A DNA stretch of 64,000 nt from Clostridia bacterium. GTDB taxonomy: Bacteria > Bacillota > Clostridia > Lachnospirales > Lachnospiraceae. Below are positions 15,722 to 23,894 of the stretch, one piece after another (within the stretch, counting starts at the first letter, position 1; every line of letters starts with the position of its first letter). A model generated the notes under the pieces. It searched no databases. It was not told the origin of the DNA and worked only from the letters and a program-made list of their open reading frames with translations. The position numbers were made by a program, and so were the translations under genes. Location of the stretch: NCBI GenBank assembly GCA_003246295.1, contig QKAS01000047.1:89498-153497 (forward strand), written 5' to 3'.

Positions 15722-17196
15722 CGTTCCACCTCCCTCTTTTTGCTCGGTTCATTCTTGGCCATGACATCATTCACAATCTTTTTTACTTTATTAAGTTCTT
15801 TCACCATAGAACGAATATCTTTCAGTTTGGCATATTCCATATCATAAGAAGCCTGAATCTCAGCTTTCTCATGGATCCATTTTCTTGGTGTAAGATCTGA
15901 TATCCCATTTTCTTTTAGAATTCGTTTGGCAGTTCTAAATTTTATCAATTCTGCATGATACTGAGATTCTAAATCATCCTTTTTCTTCGTGAATTTCTGT
16001 TTTGAAACAAGTTGTTGAATCAGTAGCCCTTCTTCATACCAGGAGGCGTATTTGACGAATGCATCCAATTCTTTGATACGCTTTTCTTTCTGTTTCATAG
16101 AATCCGTAATGGTATGAAGTTTTTTATTGGATGTATCGATTACCATTTCTAAATTATCCACTGTGAAAATCTTATTTCCACTCAAGAAATTTGTTGTCTC
16201 CAACATCCCTTTTGCGTTTGTAATCTTAGCTTTTTTCCTACCACGATCATACGTGTCTGCAATCTTATTTCTGGCATCATAATACTGAATAACAATTTCC
16301 CCAAGAGATGGTTTCTTATATTCTTCCTTCAACGCATTCATCTCTATTTTCATTTCCTTAATCCATTCCACCAATTCAGAAATCTTGATGCCTAACTCTC
16401 GATGCATCCGATTGATTTCGTTGATCCAACGATTCAAACTACCCTTTCTTGTTGCAATTCCCCGTTGCTCCATTTGGCGAACTGACGGCCCTTCATGCAC
16501 TTGTGCCAGCTTTTCGATACCCTGATCTGCATAGCTGCGATTATCTATGCTTGCCGAAATTTCTCGTACTTTAAAATACTCATTCACCATCTCGGCCCAA
16601 ACTTTTCTCCAATCTTCTAATGTCTCTGGTCTTCCCCAATCTGTTGTTGGAACTGCATTAAACGCTTTCGTGCCATCAGGCTTTTGCTGAACTTCTCCGT
16701 TGTCATCCATGACATATTTACGACGTTGCTTTGCTCCCCATTCTCTGTCATTAGTAACCGGTCGAATCGGACAAAGCACATGAAAATGTGGATTTTGTAC
16801 TCCACCGTCTTTTTCAGGAGCATGAATTGCTAAATCCGCAATCATTCCTCTTGCAACAAATTCCTTCGTTACAAACTCTCTGGCCAATGCAATATTTTCT
16901 TCCATCGACAGTTCATTCTGTAAGGCAATATCAAAACTATAGGCAAGTTGTGCTTGTGGATGTTTTTCGATTTGCTCCACTTCATTCCATAACGTTTTTC
17001 GATCCTTTAGTCGATCCGGAACATATTCTGGCACAAGAATCTCTGATTCGATTACACCCCCTTTATTGGTGTAATCTGCAACTTCTCCATAGTACTCATC
17101 TTCTAATTTCTCACCAGCTCGATACGCTGCTGAAGCGACAGCTGATTGACCAGCACCCCTTGAAACTCTGCTTACATGAAAATGATAAAGTGCCAT
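15718..17196 (-). CDS. MobA/MobL-family relaxase (MOBQ)
   Basis: This 492-residue nickase cuts and covalently binds one strand at oriT to start conjugative mobilization. The N-terminal 230 residues form the relaxase domain. The catalytic tyrosine lies in ASAAYRAGEKL (about residue 25), and the metal-binding histidines in NPHFHVLCPIRP, preceded by DLAIHAPEKDGG. The C-terminal half is a charged, coiled-coil-rich tail. Its start overlaps the stop of the DUF3847 gene by one base. A sequence matching MOBQ nick sites lies 1.6 kb away at 18831-18846. Confidence 0.93.
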   Translation of the reverse strand: MALYHFHVSRVSRGAGQSAVASAAYRAGEKLEDEYYGEVADYTNKGGVIESEILVPEYVPDRLKDRKTLWNEVEQIEKHPQAQLAYSFDIALQNELSMEENIALAREFVTKEFVARGMIADLAIHAPEKDGGVQNPHFHVLCPIRPVTNDREWGAKQRRKYVMDDNGEVQQKPDGTKAFNAVPTTDWGRPETLEDWRKVWAEMVNEYFKVREISASIDNRSYADQGIEKLAQVHEGPSVRQMEQRGIATRKGSLNRWINEINRMHRELGIKISELVEWIKEMKIEMNALKEEYKKPSLGEIVIQYYDARNKIADTYDRGRKKAKITNAKGMLETTNFLSGNKIFTVDNLEMVIDTSNKKLHTITDSMKQKEKRIKELDAFVKYASWYEEGLLIQQLVSKQKFTKKKDDLESQYHAELIKFRTAKRILKENGISDLTPRKWIHEKAEIQASYDMEYAKLKDIRSMVKELNKVKKIVNDVMAKNEPSKKREVER

Positions 17197-17495
17197 TAGT
17201 TTAGCAACTCCCTTCTCACATGAGTGATTGCTTCCTTTAGCACCTGATGCAATTCATCTTTTACAATATAATGAAACACTTCGCTAATCTCTGGCTCTGA
17301 TAGTTCCTTTAATTCCGGAAAATACTGTTCCAGGATTGCCCCTCGTATAATTAAACGATGTGCCCGTTCTTTTCTAGAAAAGCTTTCACGGTACTTTATC
17401 TTTTGCTCCAATCGTTCGATTCGATGCGTTGCCTGCTCAAGTTGCTTCTCTGCGGTTGACAAATCATTTCGATAGTCTGTAATTGTTTTCTTCAT
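17196..17495 (-). CDS. DUF3847 relaxase-associated protein
   Basis: The 99-residue basic coiled-coil protein matches DUF3847 (YRNDLSTAEKQLEQATHRIE, RKERAHRLIIRGAILE). This family is found just upstream of MobA/MobL relaxases and is likely an accessory oriT-binding or relaxosome protein; that role is inferred from position. AAGGGG lies eight bases before ATG 17495. The longer open frame to 17609 has no binding site and crosses promoter DNA. Confidence 0.8.
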   Translation of the reverse strand: MKKTITDYRNDLSTAEKQLEQATHRIERLEQKIKYRESFSRKERAHRLIIRGAILEQYFPELKELSEPEISEVFHYIVKDELHQVLKEAITHVRRELLN

Positions 17496-17846
17496 CCAAA
17501 ACACCCCTTTCAAAAATAATAAAAAAATATGTTCGTCATCTCTCCGTATCAATTCCTGACAGGCAACCCTGTTCGGTGCTGTGTCGTTGTCCACTCTTGG
17601 CTCGCTCATATCATCGCGTAGCTTCCCTAAAATAGTATTTATACGGAATGCTCATTCAGTTGTCAGTGCCTTTCCACTACTTGATTCTGACAAAAAACGA
17701 AGCACATTCCGGTATATCCAAAAGGTAGGATTTTGATTCAAAAATAGAATTTTTCCACGATTATGGAAATTAATATTGAATCGAACATTTGTTTGTATTA
17801 TGATTGATATGAATGAACTATAGAATGAATTGAGGGGAAGTAATTT
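17496..17846. other. Divergent promoter region between relaxase operon and regulator
   Basis: No gene is supported in these 350 bases. A GC-richer block at 17530-17630 precedes the relaxase operon and probably holds its promoter or relaxosome-binding sites. The right part holds the regulator's promoter with a LexA-like box. Confidence 0.5.
17776..17804 (+). promoter_or_regulatory. Promoter of the element regulator with LexA-like box in the spacer
   Basis: TTGAAT and TATGAT are 17 bases apart. The spacer begins CGAACATTTGTTTG (17782-17795), which fits the Gram-positive SOS pattern GAAC-N4-GTTY. LexA cleavage after DNA damage could therefore switch on the regulator gene 43 bases downstream. 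The dyad could instead be the regulator's own operator. Confidence 0.55.
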
Positions 17847-18659
17847 ATGAAATACAGATTATCAATACAGGAAAAATTGAAAGACTTGAGAATAGAAAGA
17901 AATTTGAAATTAGAAGAATTGGCAGATGCTACTGGACTATCCAGATCGGCTCTCGGCAGTTATGAAACCAATGAAGATAAGGATATCTCGCATACTGCGA
18001 TTATTACATTGGCTGAATATTATAAAGTTTCTTGTGATTATCTTTTGGGATTTAGCGAGAATAGAGATCATAGAGATTCTGAGATTGCAGACTTGCATCT
18101 GGATGATAAAACGATAGAGATCTTAAGAAGCGGCAACCTGAACAATCGATTACTCTGTGAAATGATTAAGCATAAAGACTTTTGGAAATTGCTAAGTGAT
18201 ACAGAAATCTATATAGACAGTTTGGCCACTATGCAAATTCGAAATCTGAACGATTATGTGGCTACCATGCGAACCAAGATTCAAATGCGGAATCAAGTTT
18301 CCGACACAGAGCATTACATCAAAACCTTAAGAGCATCCGAAATTGAAGAAGACGATTATTTCAGCAGGCTAATTGGTGAAGACATTACTGCAATTGCAAA
18401 AGACCTGAAAGAGATTCACAAGAAAGATAAAGAAACAAGCGATGACCACTCTCCTCTATCTGAAGCGCTGGATATCATAGAAGAATTCGAGCAAGCCTCA
18501 GGAGCATTAAAAAAGACTCTTGTCGTTCTAGGCCGTCAATTAGATATGAACATCCCCAAAATGGATCCTTGTGACCTACAGGCATTTACGAATCTAATCG
18601 AAAAATATTCCAACATTTACAAACGCCAAATTGCTGGAAGAGGGAAATCAAAAAGGTAA
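17847..18659 (+). CDS. XRE-family regulator of element 1
   Basis: The 270-residue protein has an N-terminal helix-turn-helix (LEELADATGLSRSALGSYET, about residues 20-42). Residues 45-70 complete the DNA-binding domain with EYYKVSCDYLLGFSE, and a long helical C-terminal part follows with no recognisable enzyme motif. It is the only rightward gene of the element and is divergent from the relaxase operon, the usual position of a master repressor or activator of transfer. GAGGGGAAGTAATTT precedes the ATG. A hairpin terminator follows. Confidence 0.8.
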   Translation: MKYRLSIQEKLKDLRIERNLKLEELADATGLSRSALGSYETNEDKDISHTAIITLAEYYKVSCDYLLGFSENRDHRDSEIADLHLDDKTIEILRSGNLNNRLLCEMIKHKDFWKLLSDTEIYIDSLATMQIRNLNDYVATMRTKIQMRNQVSDTEHYIKTLRASEIEEDDYFSRLIGEDITAIAKDLKEIHKKDKETSDDHSPLSEALDIIEEFEQASGALKKTLVVLGRQLDMNIPKMDPCDLQAFTNLIEKYSNIYKRQIAGRGKSKR

Positions 18660-18666
18660 TAAAAAA

Positions 18667-18700
18667 AACTGCCAGGCTCAAATCAAAAAGTCCTGGCAGT
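18667..18700 (+). terminator. Terminator after the XRE regulator
   Basis: A 9-bp perfect stem, ACTGCCAGG with CCTGGCAGT, sits eight bases past the stop codon. The T-tract is broken (CGTTATTTTG). Confidence 0.65.
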
Positions 18701-18719
18701 CGTTATTTTGGGATAGCTA

Positions 18720-18857
18720 CCTATGGTAGCGCAAGGGCACCGCCCCTGTTCGAAGCTGTGCTTCGCAAAGATTATCGTCGATTTCAAAATCGGCTGATAA
18801 CGCGCTGATACATCCCTGTAAGGGTATGTATAGAAGTGCGCCCTTAGGTTCTAAGGG
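18720..18857 (+). other. oriT region with MOBQ nick site
   Basis: GAAGTGCGCCCTTA at 18833-18846 matches the conserved MOBQ nick motif known from RSF1010 and Gram-positive plasmids such as pIP501, with the expected cut after GTGCG at 18840/18841. It is immediately preceded by a hairpin (TACAT-CCCT with AGGG-ATGTA, 18809-18830) and followed by a perfect 7-bp inverted repeat CCCTTAG/CTAAGGG (18841-18857). Farther upstream lie hairpins GCTACC/GGTAGC, CGAAG/CTTCG and CGATT/AATCG. It is separated from the relaxase gene by the regulator. Confidence 0.8.
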
Positions 18858-18950
18858 AATCCACCCAGCCTTTCTTGATTCTACAATATATACATAAAAA
18901 ATAGGATTCTAATAATCGGAAGTCCCTACTTTTTAATACTGGTTCTATGT

Positions 18951-19337
18951 AAGTACTGCTCCATCAATGTTACCAAGTTAAAGTAATTTTTCTTCCTGAC
19001 ACGTCTTTAAATTCTCTAAAATCTGTTCTGCATTTTCACTCTATCATAGTGCCTTGCTTTTCGATTTCTTTCATTCTGAACTTCACAGTATTTATAATAC
19101 TTGTCAAAATGATAACTCTTCTTTATCTCCGAAAACGTGTATTTAGCTTTTTCATTTTCTTCATTATGGATAGTTTAGCCTTGGTAACAATCCCAATAGA
19201 TATTCAGTTTAGATAGTTCAGCATTGATATGATGACTGTTCTCTACGTCAAATCTGCAGTCATTGCGCTTCGGATTATATGCTCCATGCTTTCCAGCTCT
19301 TCCGTTGTGTCTAGCTCCGTCTCCTTCCTTTTTGGGC
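18951..19337 (-). pseudogene. Decayed N-terminus of a second mobilization (plasmid recombination-type) protein
   Basis: Read on the minus strand from 19337, the frame gives KEGDGARHNGRAGKHGAYNP, then ENSHHINAELSKLNIYWDCY, a stop, a further homologous stretch (YCEVQNERNRKARHYDR), and a frameshift into LGNIDGAV. These pieces match the N-terminus of a mobilization protein family common in Clostridia. At least two stops and one frameshift interrupt it and no start or C-terminus remains. It must be a relic of another mobile element inside this one. Confidence 0.7.
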
Positions 19338-19341
19338 AAAA

Positions 19342-19374
19342 AAGACTAAGTAGGATTTATTCTTACTCAGTCTT
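19342..19374 (-). terminator. Terminator of the zinc-ribbon cargo gene
   Basis: AAGACT-AGTA pairs with TACT-AGTCTT, and the minus strand continues with TTTTTT. It lies about 20 bases past the stop of the zinc-ribbon gene. Confidence 0.8.
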
Positions 19375-19393
19375 CGAAGAAAGTAATAGTTTT

Positions 19394-20962
19394 TTAGTTT
19401 ACTTCTGACATCATTTTAATTACACGATAATTAACTTCTGTATAGTATTTAAGTTCTGCATCATTCAAATCGTCTTCATCCCATGCTTCAAACTTCTTAT
19501 CAACCTCAATTGCCTTTGTCATCATATCCGTATACTTAGTCAGAATCGTCAAATCCGTTGCATCTTCTCCATATTTCTTGAGTAAATCACAATAAGAAAC
19601 ATAGAATTCTTCATATTCATCCATTGCGTCTTTGAAGGAAGGTCTCATGCCATTCACAAGTTCTTCTGAAGTTGAGCTATCAACTGGCTTCTCTTCATTG
19701 ATTTCGGATGCTTGTTCTAGACTTTCCTCTTTATTCTCAATTGTCACAGTCTCTTCGTTCGGCTCATCTGTAGTTGCTGGAGTAACTTCGTCGTCAGATG
19801 GCTCATCCAATCTTAAAAACATGGTATTGTTACCTTCGTATTCTAGATTTAGATAATAACCATCAGCATTATCTGCATAGTAATATGTATCACCTTTATT
19901 ATAATCAACTGTAAATCCTGCATCTGCGCATGACTCAGCATATGCTACAAACTCATCTTGTGTGGTGTTAGCTACATAAATTACAAATCCATAATCGTGT
20001 TCCCATTCAATCTTACCCACATTCGATTTTGGTTGCGGAATAAGTTTTGCAATCTCGCTGTTTGGCCATTTGAACTCCTTCGCCTCAACAGGAGCATCTA
20101 ATGAAATTTGCATATCCTCGCTACTTGAGTAATATGAAATATCAAGTTTATATCCTTCCGTATTGAAAGCATCATATCCATAGGTATCTGTATTAGCTTC
20201 TACGGTGTATCCCATTTCCTTGCATTTCTCAACATATTTGCTGTAGTCACTCTGAGATACTTTATCTAATGATGCAAAGAAAGAATCATCACTATTTGTA
20301 ATAATACTACCAAACTTAGCTGCCGATTTTGGAATATTTGTTGCTATTCCAGTAGTTGGCCAGTCTAGCTTTTCCGATTTCTTAATATTACTTGCCATTG
20401 TAAAAGGAATAATCAAAATAAAAGCTAATACAGCGATTGCCATATGCAAAGCCTTTTTCTTCTCTATGATAATCTGCATTCTCATAAGCCATGAAGACAA
20501 AAATAAACCAGTTTGCAATAAAGCAATAAGACCAGCAAGAATATGTTTAGAACCAAAAGCAGTGAACATTGCTAACAAACAGATAACAGTAAAAGCAATA
20601 GTTACTTTGCTGAATTTACTATTCTTATATGATTCTCGTTCTTCATTGCTTTCTTTTCTTCGCTCCTTTTCATTTTCGTTTTTCATCTTTTCATACTCAA
20701 CTTCTTTATAAGTATTACTTCGAATCTTTTCTACTGCAACTGCATCACTATCAACAATCATCTCCTTTGAACCACAAAAAGGACACACTAATTGCTGATT
20801 ATTAGGATCTGATTCCATAATCCCATTACAATCTTTGCAACGAAGTTTCATTGTCTTTACTTCTGAATTTATCTGCTCTGGAGCAACACTTAATTTCTCA
20901 CCACAGCTTGGACAAAATGCTGATTCGTCCGCAACTTCCTTTCCACATTTAGTACAATACAT
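19394..20962 (-). CDS. Zinc-ribbon membrane protein with tandem DUF6591-like domains (cargo)
   Basis: The 522-residue protein starts with two zinc ribbons (CTKCGKEV...CPSCGEK at 3-22, and CKDCNG...CPFCGS at about 42-64). Next come a charged linker, a hydrophobic region of two to three membrane helices (about 118-190), and two similar extracytoplasmic domains. Each of these begins with W-P-x2-x-IA-x-IP and contains a GYTVE or GFTVD strand (about 198-290 and 298-390). An acidic Ser/Thr/Glu linker and a helical C-terminus follow. I know no function. It is the main intact cargo gene of element 1 and could be a surface sensor or fitness factor. Confidence 0.65.
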   Translation of the reverse strand: MYCTKCGKEVADESAFCPSCGEKLSVAPEQINSEVKTMKLRCKDCNGIMESDPNNQQLVCPFCGSKEMIVDSDAVAVEKIRSNTYKEVEYEKMKNENEKERRKESNEERESYKNSKFSKVTIAFTVICLLAMFTAFGSKHILAGLIALLQTGLFLSSWLMRMQIIIEKKKALHMAIAVLAFILIIPFTMASNIKKSEKLDWPTTGIATNIPKSAAKFGSIITNSDDSFFASLDKVSQSDYSKYVEKCKEMGYTVEANTDTYGYDAFNTEGYKLDISYYSSSEDMQISLDAPVEAKEFKWPNSEIAKLIPQPKSNVGKIEWEHDYGFVIYVANTTQDEFVAYAESCADAGFTVDYNKGDTYYYADNADGYYLNLEYEGNNTMFLRLDEPSDDEVTPATTDEPNEETVTIENKEESLEQASEINEEKPVDSSTSEELVNGMRPSFKDAMDEYEEFYVSYCDLLKKYGEDATDLTILTKYTDMMTKAIEVDKKFEAWDEDDLNDAELKYYTEVNYRVIKMMSEVN

Positions 20963-21001
20963 CTTAAAGCCTCCCTCTTCCTAGCCTTGTCGGCTTGTGC
21001 T

Positions 21002-21435
21002 TTAATTATTAAAAGAAAATTTTCTGATTTGATCAACCATTATTTTTATTTCGTTTTGGCCTTTCAAACTACCAACGAGATGTAGAACATCAAATCCTGT
21101 ATCTTGACGATACTCCTTCATCCAATCCTGTACTCTTTCCATTTCGTTGATAGTATCTATTAAATCTCTACTCGGATTTGCTAATTCAATGCTATCAACT
21201 GTTCTACATTCCAGCAATTCAATTTCTTCAACAGGTGGTGTCTGTAAAAAGAAATAGCCAAGTGGTATATTTGCTTTTTACTAAAGTTTTCGATCTGATT
21301 GAAGGTAGGAGTCTTGGTGCCATCAAGCCATTGTTTAATATTATTCATAAGTTTAACACCAAGTTCACCTTCGTCAGTTTGACTTATCGCCCAATTTATA
21401 ATTGCAGGCTGAATGTTTACATTAACAGCAGGCAT
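21002..21435 (-). pseudogene. Frameshifted, truncated ImmA/IrrE-type gene
   Basis: Two overlapping frames together encode the N-terminus of an ImmA/IrrE-family protein: MPAVNVNIQPAIINWAISQT to FSKK in one frame, then (in the next) LLECRTVDSIELANPSRDLI to the end. Restoring one base in the T-tract at 21275-21279 joins them into a single reading frame. The product stops at about 145 codons, before the HEFxH zinc metallopeptidase motif, so it has lost catalysis as well. Full-length relatives cleave repressors of mobile elements. The frameshift alone could be a sequencing error; the truncation could not. Confidence 0.7.
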
Positions 21436-21821
21436 AACCTCTACCTCCTTCCGTTAATTTAATAATAGCAGAAATATAGTTGAAACGCACTATCTTGAAT
21501 AGATAATATCAGTATTTCACCTCTACAATTTTACAAATCTATTCATAATTATCAAATCGACCATTTCTCAAAAAATGTGTAGCAAACACTTTTTCTTCTC
21601 AGAAGTGGCAGTTATTCGAAAAATTCGAGTAACTGAATTTTCATACAATTCATCACTTCTAAATGTCTTTTCTAACTGATATGTGACAGCCATTCTTAAT
21701 AATCCAATTTCTCTACAAGACTGATTTAAAACATCATAATGTACTACTATTTTTTCTCATTCTCAGTCGTCCTTTATTTAAACTGTCGCATATCTCTTTA
21801 TCTTTTACATCAAAATATTTT

Positions 21822-21940
21822 CAGGTAACATCCGCCATTCGGTATAAAAAAGGTGTAAATTCAGTCTTCTCATCGCCACAACCCCAGTATTTATGCGGGT
21901 TTCATCACTAGTCTCGGATGTTGCCGTGGCAGACGAAAAG
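21822..21940. repeat. Right-end module, copy 1
   Basis: The first 42 bases (starting CAGGTAACATCCGCC) are identical to 25138-25179 and contain an integrase arm repeat. The remaining 77 bases are similar and end in the 23-bp att core. Both copies are exactly 119 bases long. Confidence 0.8.
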
Positions 21941-21957
21941 CACGCTAATTGGTTTCA
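21906..21957 (-). pseudogene. Truncated LMW-PTP 5' end at the junction of elements 1 and 2
   Basis: AGGAG and an ATG (21957) start the frame MKPISVLFVCHGNIRD, which stops at once where element 1's right end begins. The first five codons differ from the other copies, so this end was brought in by element 2 from another genome. Confidence 0.75.
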
Positions 21958-22080
21958 TGATTTGCTCCTTTATGCCTTGAAACGCCCTGTTTTGTAAGGC
22001 GTCCTGGCGTTTTCTCTTTTTATGGTCACAGGCAGGAACGCTGCAAATTATAGCAAAATTCAGCAAGATACGGCTACCTG

Positions 22081-22123
22081 TTAGTAGTAAAATTAGTAGT
22101 AAAACGAAAATTCCTACTACTAA
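22081..22123. repeat. Arm-type repeats at element 2 left end
   Basis: TTAGTAGTA occurs twice in direct orientation (22081 and 22093) and once inverted (TACTACTAA, 22115-22123). The layout of two direct plus one inverted copy copies that at 12116-12152, but with a different sequence, resembling the AGTAGTAAATT-type repeats I recall for Tn916. Confidence 0.55.
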
Positions 22124-22137
22124 GGATTTTGATCGAC

Positions 22138-23307
22138 TTATCCCAGATTCTGTTTATAGAGCATCTTGTGCTGATACATTTCCTCGTCTGCTTTGCGAAT
22201 CAGTTCTTCATGCGAAAGCTGCTCCCTATCATATTCTGAAAAACCAAAACTAAAACTGATCTCAACATCCTGCAACGCTTCCGGTTTCTCATCATTAACA
22301 TGTGCTAATAAGGAAGTCATTAATTCCTTGACATCCTCCAGCGCCATCTCCTTATACACAATTAAGAACTCATCTCCACCCATTCTGATCATTCTATGAA
22401 CAGGATCGATGTGTTGTCGCAGATGATTCGCAACATGGCAGATCAACTGATCTCCAACTGTATGTCCCTTCGTGTCATTCACATGTTTCAAATGATTGAT
22501 ATCAACGTATCCTACGATCAGGCGGGTGTTTGCTTTTCTTTGACTTTTTAGCTCACTTTGCAAATGCAACAGACCTGCTCTACGGTTGAGGACACCTGTC
22601 ATTTCATCTTTATTGGCAAAATCTTCCAGATCAAGTATTTCTTTCTTTTGCAAAACAGTTTTTGTGACAAGAAATGCTCCAATAGAAATTATTACAAAAG
22701 AAATTGTAATTACCACCCACGGAATTATTAAACTATCTTTCATTGGACCTTTTTTTAATATGAATATCACTACATCGACTAACATTAACCAAATCAAGAG
22801 CAACCCCAAGCAAAAGGTAAAATAATTAATTCCCTTATTATACTTATTCCAAATAGTATCTCTGAATTCAAATAATTTTTTCCCAATTAATTTTGAAACA
22901 ATAATATATGTCAACACACTAAACACCGATAAGACTACCTGTGGAAATATGCTTTGTTCAAACTGTTCTACTGTTATATGATTTGGTGTGCAATAAAATA
23001 AAAAAAGTGCTATCTGTGCTAATACAGTATTAAATATCATGAAAATGTATTCAAATAGTAAAAAAAACACATTTCTTTTTACCATTACTTTCATAATTAA
23101 TAAATAGAATAAAATTGATAATATAGAACACATTCCTTTACTAATTGGCATTATATATTCCAAGCATAAAATGACAGTAATAAAAAATAAAATCATACCG
23201 TTAATATTCTGTTGGATTTCCTTTTTACCTGTAACGGAACCCAGCTTGATATTGTAATAAGTCATTGCACCATAAATCCCTATATTATTTATTATTATTC
23301 CCAGCAT
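22138..23307 (-). CDS. Membrane diguanylate cyclase (GGDEF)
   Basis: The 389-residue protein has six or seven membrane helices in its first 220 residues and a C-terminal GGDEF domain that makes cyclic di-GMP from two GTP. The active-site motif is intact (RMGGDEFLIV). The substrate regions DEMTGVLNRRAG and DINHLKHVNDTKGH are also present, and there is no obvious RxxD inhibitory site just before GGDEF. AAGGATAG precedes the ATG. It lies immediately inside element 2's left end and may be cargo. The membrane sensor part has no known family. Confidence 0.88.
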   Translation of the reverse strand: MLGIIINNIGIYGAMTYYNIKLGSVTGKKEIQQNINGMILFFITVILCLEYIMPISKGMCSILSILFYLLIMKVMVKRNVFFLLFEYIFMIFNTVLAQIALFLFYCTPNHITVEQFEQSIFPQVVLSVFSVLTYIIVSKLIGKKLFEFRDTIWNKYNKGINYFTFCLGLLLIWLMLVDVVIFILKKGPMKDSLIIPWVVITISFVIISIGAFLVTKTVLQKKEILDLEDFANKDEMTGVLNRRAGLLHLQSELKSQRKANTRLIVGYVDINHLKHVNDTKGHTVGDQLICHVANHLRQHIDPVHRMIRMGGDEFLIVYKEMALEDVKELMTSLLAHVNDEKPEALQDVEISFSFGFSEYDREQLSHEELIRKADEEMYQHKMLYKQNLG

Positions 23308-23369
23308 TTTATTCTATCCTTATTTTTATATTTTTTATAATCCTGCACTTTTTAAGCACAAATTACCCT

Positions 23370-23416
23370 TTCATCATACAATAAAAAAAGGTGTCCCGCA
23401 ATGCAGAACACCTCGT
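23370..23416 (-). repeat. 47-bp repeat containing a terminator, copy 1
   Basis: It is identical over 47 bases to 25350-25396. It includes an AGGTGT/ACACCT hairpin followed on the minus strand by TTTTTTTATTG, and lies ten bases past the integrase fragment. Confidence 0.85.
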
Positions 23417-23425
23417 CAAACTGTA

Positions 23426-23722
23426 TTAAATTGCCTTAAACATTTTCTGCGATACTGGTTTGGCATCTGTCTTCTTCTCTATTTCTGCCTGCGCCTTTCT
23501 GAACTCCTCCATTCGCCTAAGTTCTTCCTCCACATCATCATAATTTATGTGTGTGTACACATTCATCGTAACTGATATATCTGAATGTCCCATAAGGTAC
23601 TGTAGTGTCTTGGGGTTCATTCCAGCTTTTGCTTGATTGCTACAATAGGTGTGCCTGCATACATGTGGCGTGACATTCGGCATCTGCACCTTATAAATAT
23701 CAATGTACCTGCCAACCTCCAC
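23426..23722 (-). pseudogene. C-terminal fragment of a Tn916-type integrase
   Basis: About 98 codons match the last quarter of the integrase at 12172-13368. They hold the second half of the catalytic site: HVCRHT, GHSDIS and the nucleophile tyrosine in NVYTHI. The first catalytic arginine and all DNA-binding domains are missing, so it cannot recombine DNA on its own. The protein differs from element 1's integrase at many positions (NQAKAGMNPK against NMSRAGMNPK), so it is a separate lineage and not a recent duplicate. Upstream sequence from 23723 to 23890 shows no continuation. Confidence 0.85.
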
Positions 23723-23894
23723 ATTGTCTGTTTTATATATTCCTATACAAACTTAATAGTTCACATCAACATGTAAGTAATTCATTCCACGTTTTACTTG
23801 CTTTGATTTTTTTTGCATAAATCAGTATACTTCAGTATCTTTTTAAACATCCCATAAACTATCAATTTTATTTTTCAATTCACCAGTTATCATT

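Larger units (their letters stand above)
11973..21940. mobile_element. Element 1: MOBQ mobilizable element integrated in the LMW-PTP gene
   Basis: The boundaries are 23-bp direct repeats at 11973-11995 and 21918-21940, identical to each other. Inside, mostly on the minus strand, lie a Tn916-type integrase and excisionase next to the left end, VapE helicase, primase, MobA/MobL relaxase, a DUF3847 protein, a divergent regulator and an oriT. There is no type IV secretion gene, so transfer must borrow another element's machinery. The distal third holds a decayed relaxase, a zinc-ribbon cargo gene and a broken ImmA/IrrE gene. It seems to be an integrative mobilizable element of about 10 kb. Confidence 0.85.
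21436..22137. other. Right end of element 1 and left end of element 2, no intact gene
   Basis: No complete gene is visible. A short open stretch (minus strand, about 21590-21750) reads like a gene relic but I do not recognise it. 21822-21940 is the right-end module shared with 25138-25256. From 21941 to 22123 lies element 2's left flank, including a start codon and binding site for a truncated phosphatase and AGTAGTAAAA-type repeats. Confidence 0.5.

Noticed and set aside
17496..17640. The GC-rich block before the relaxase operon as the oriT
   Set aside because: It has no MOBQ nick motif; the perfect motif with flanking hairpins is at 18809-18857.
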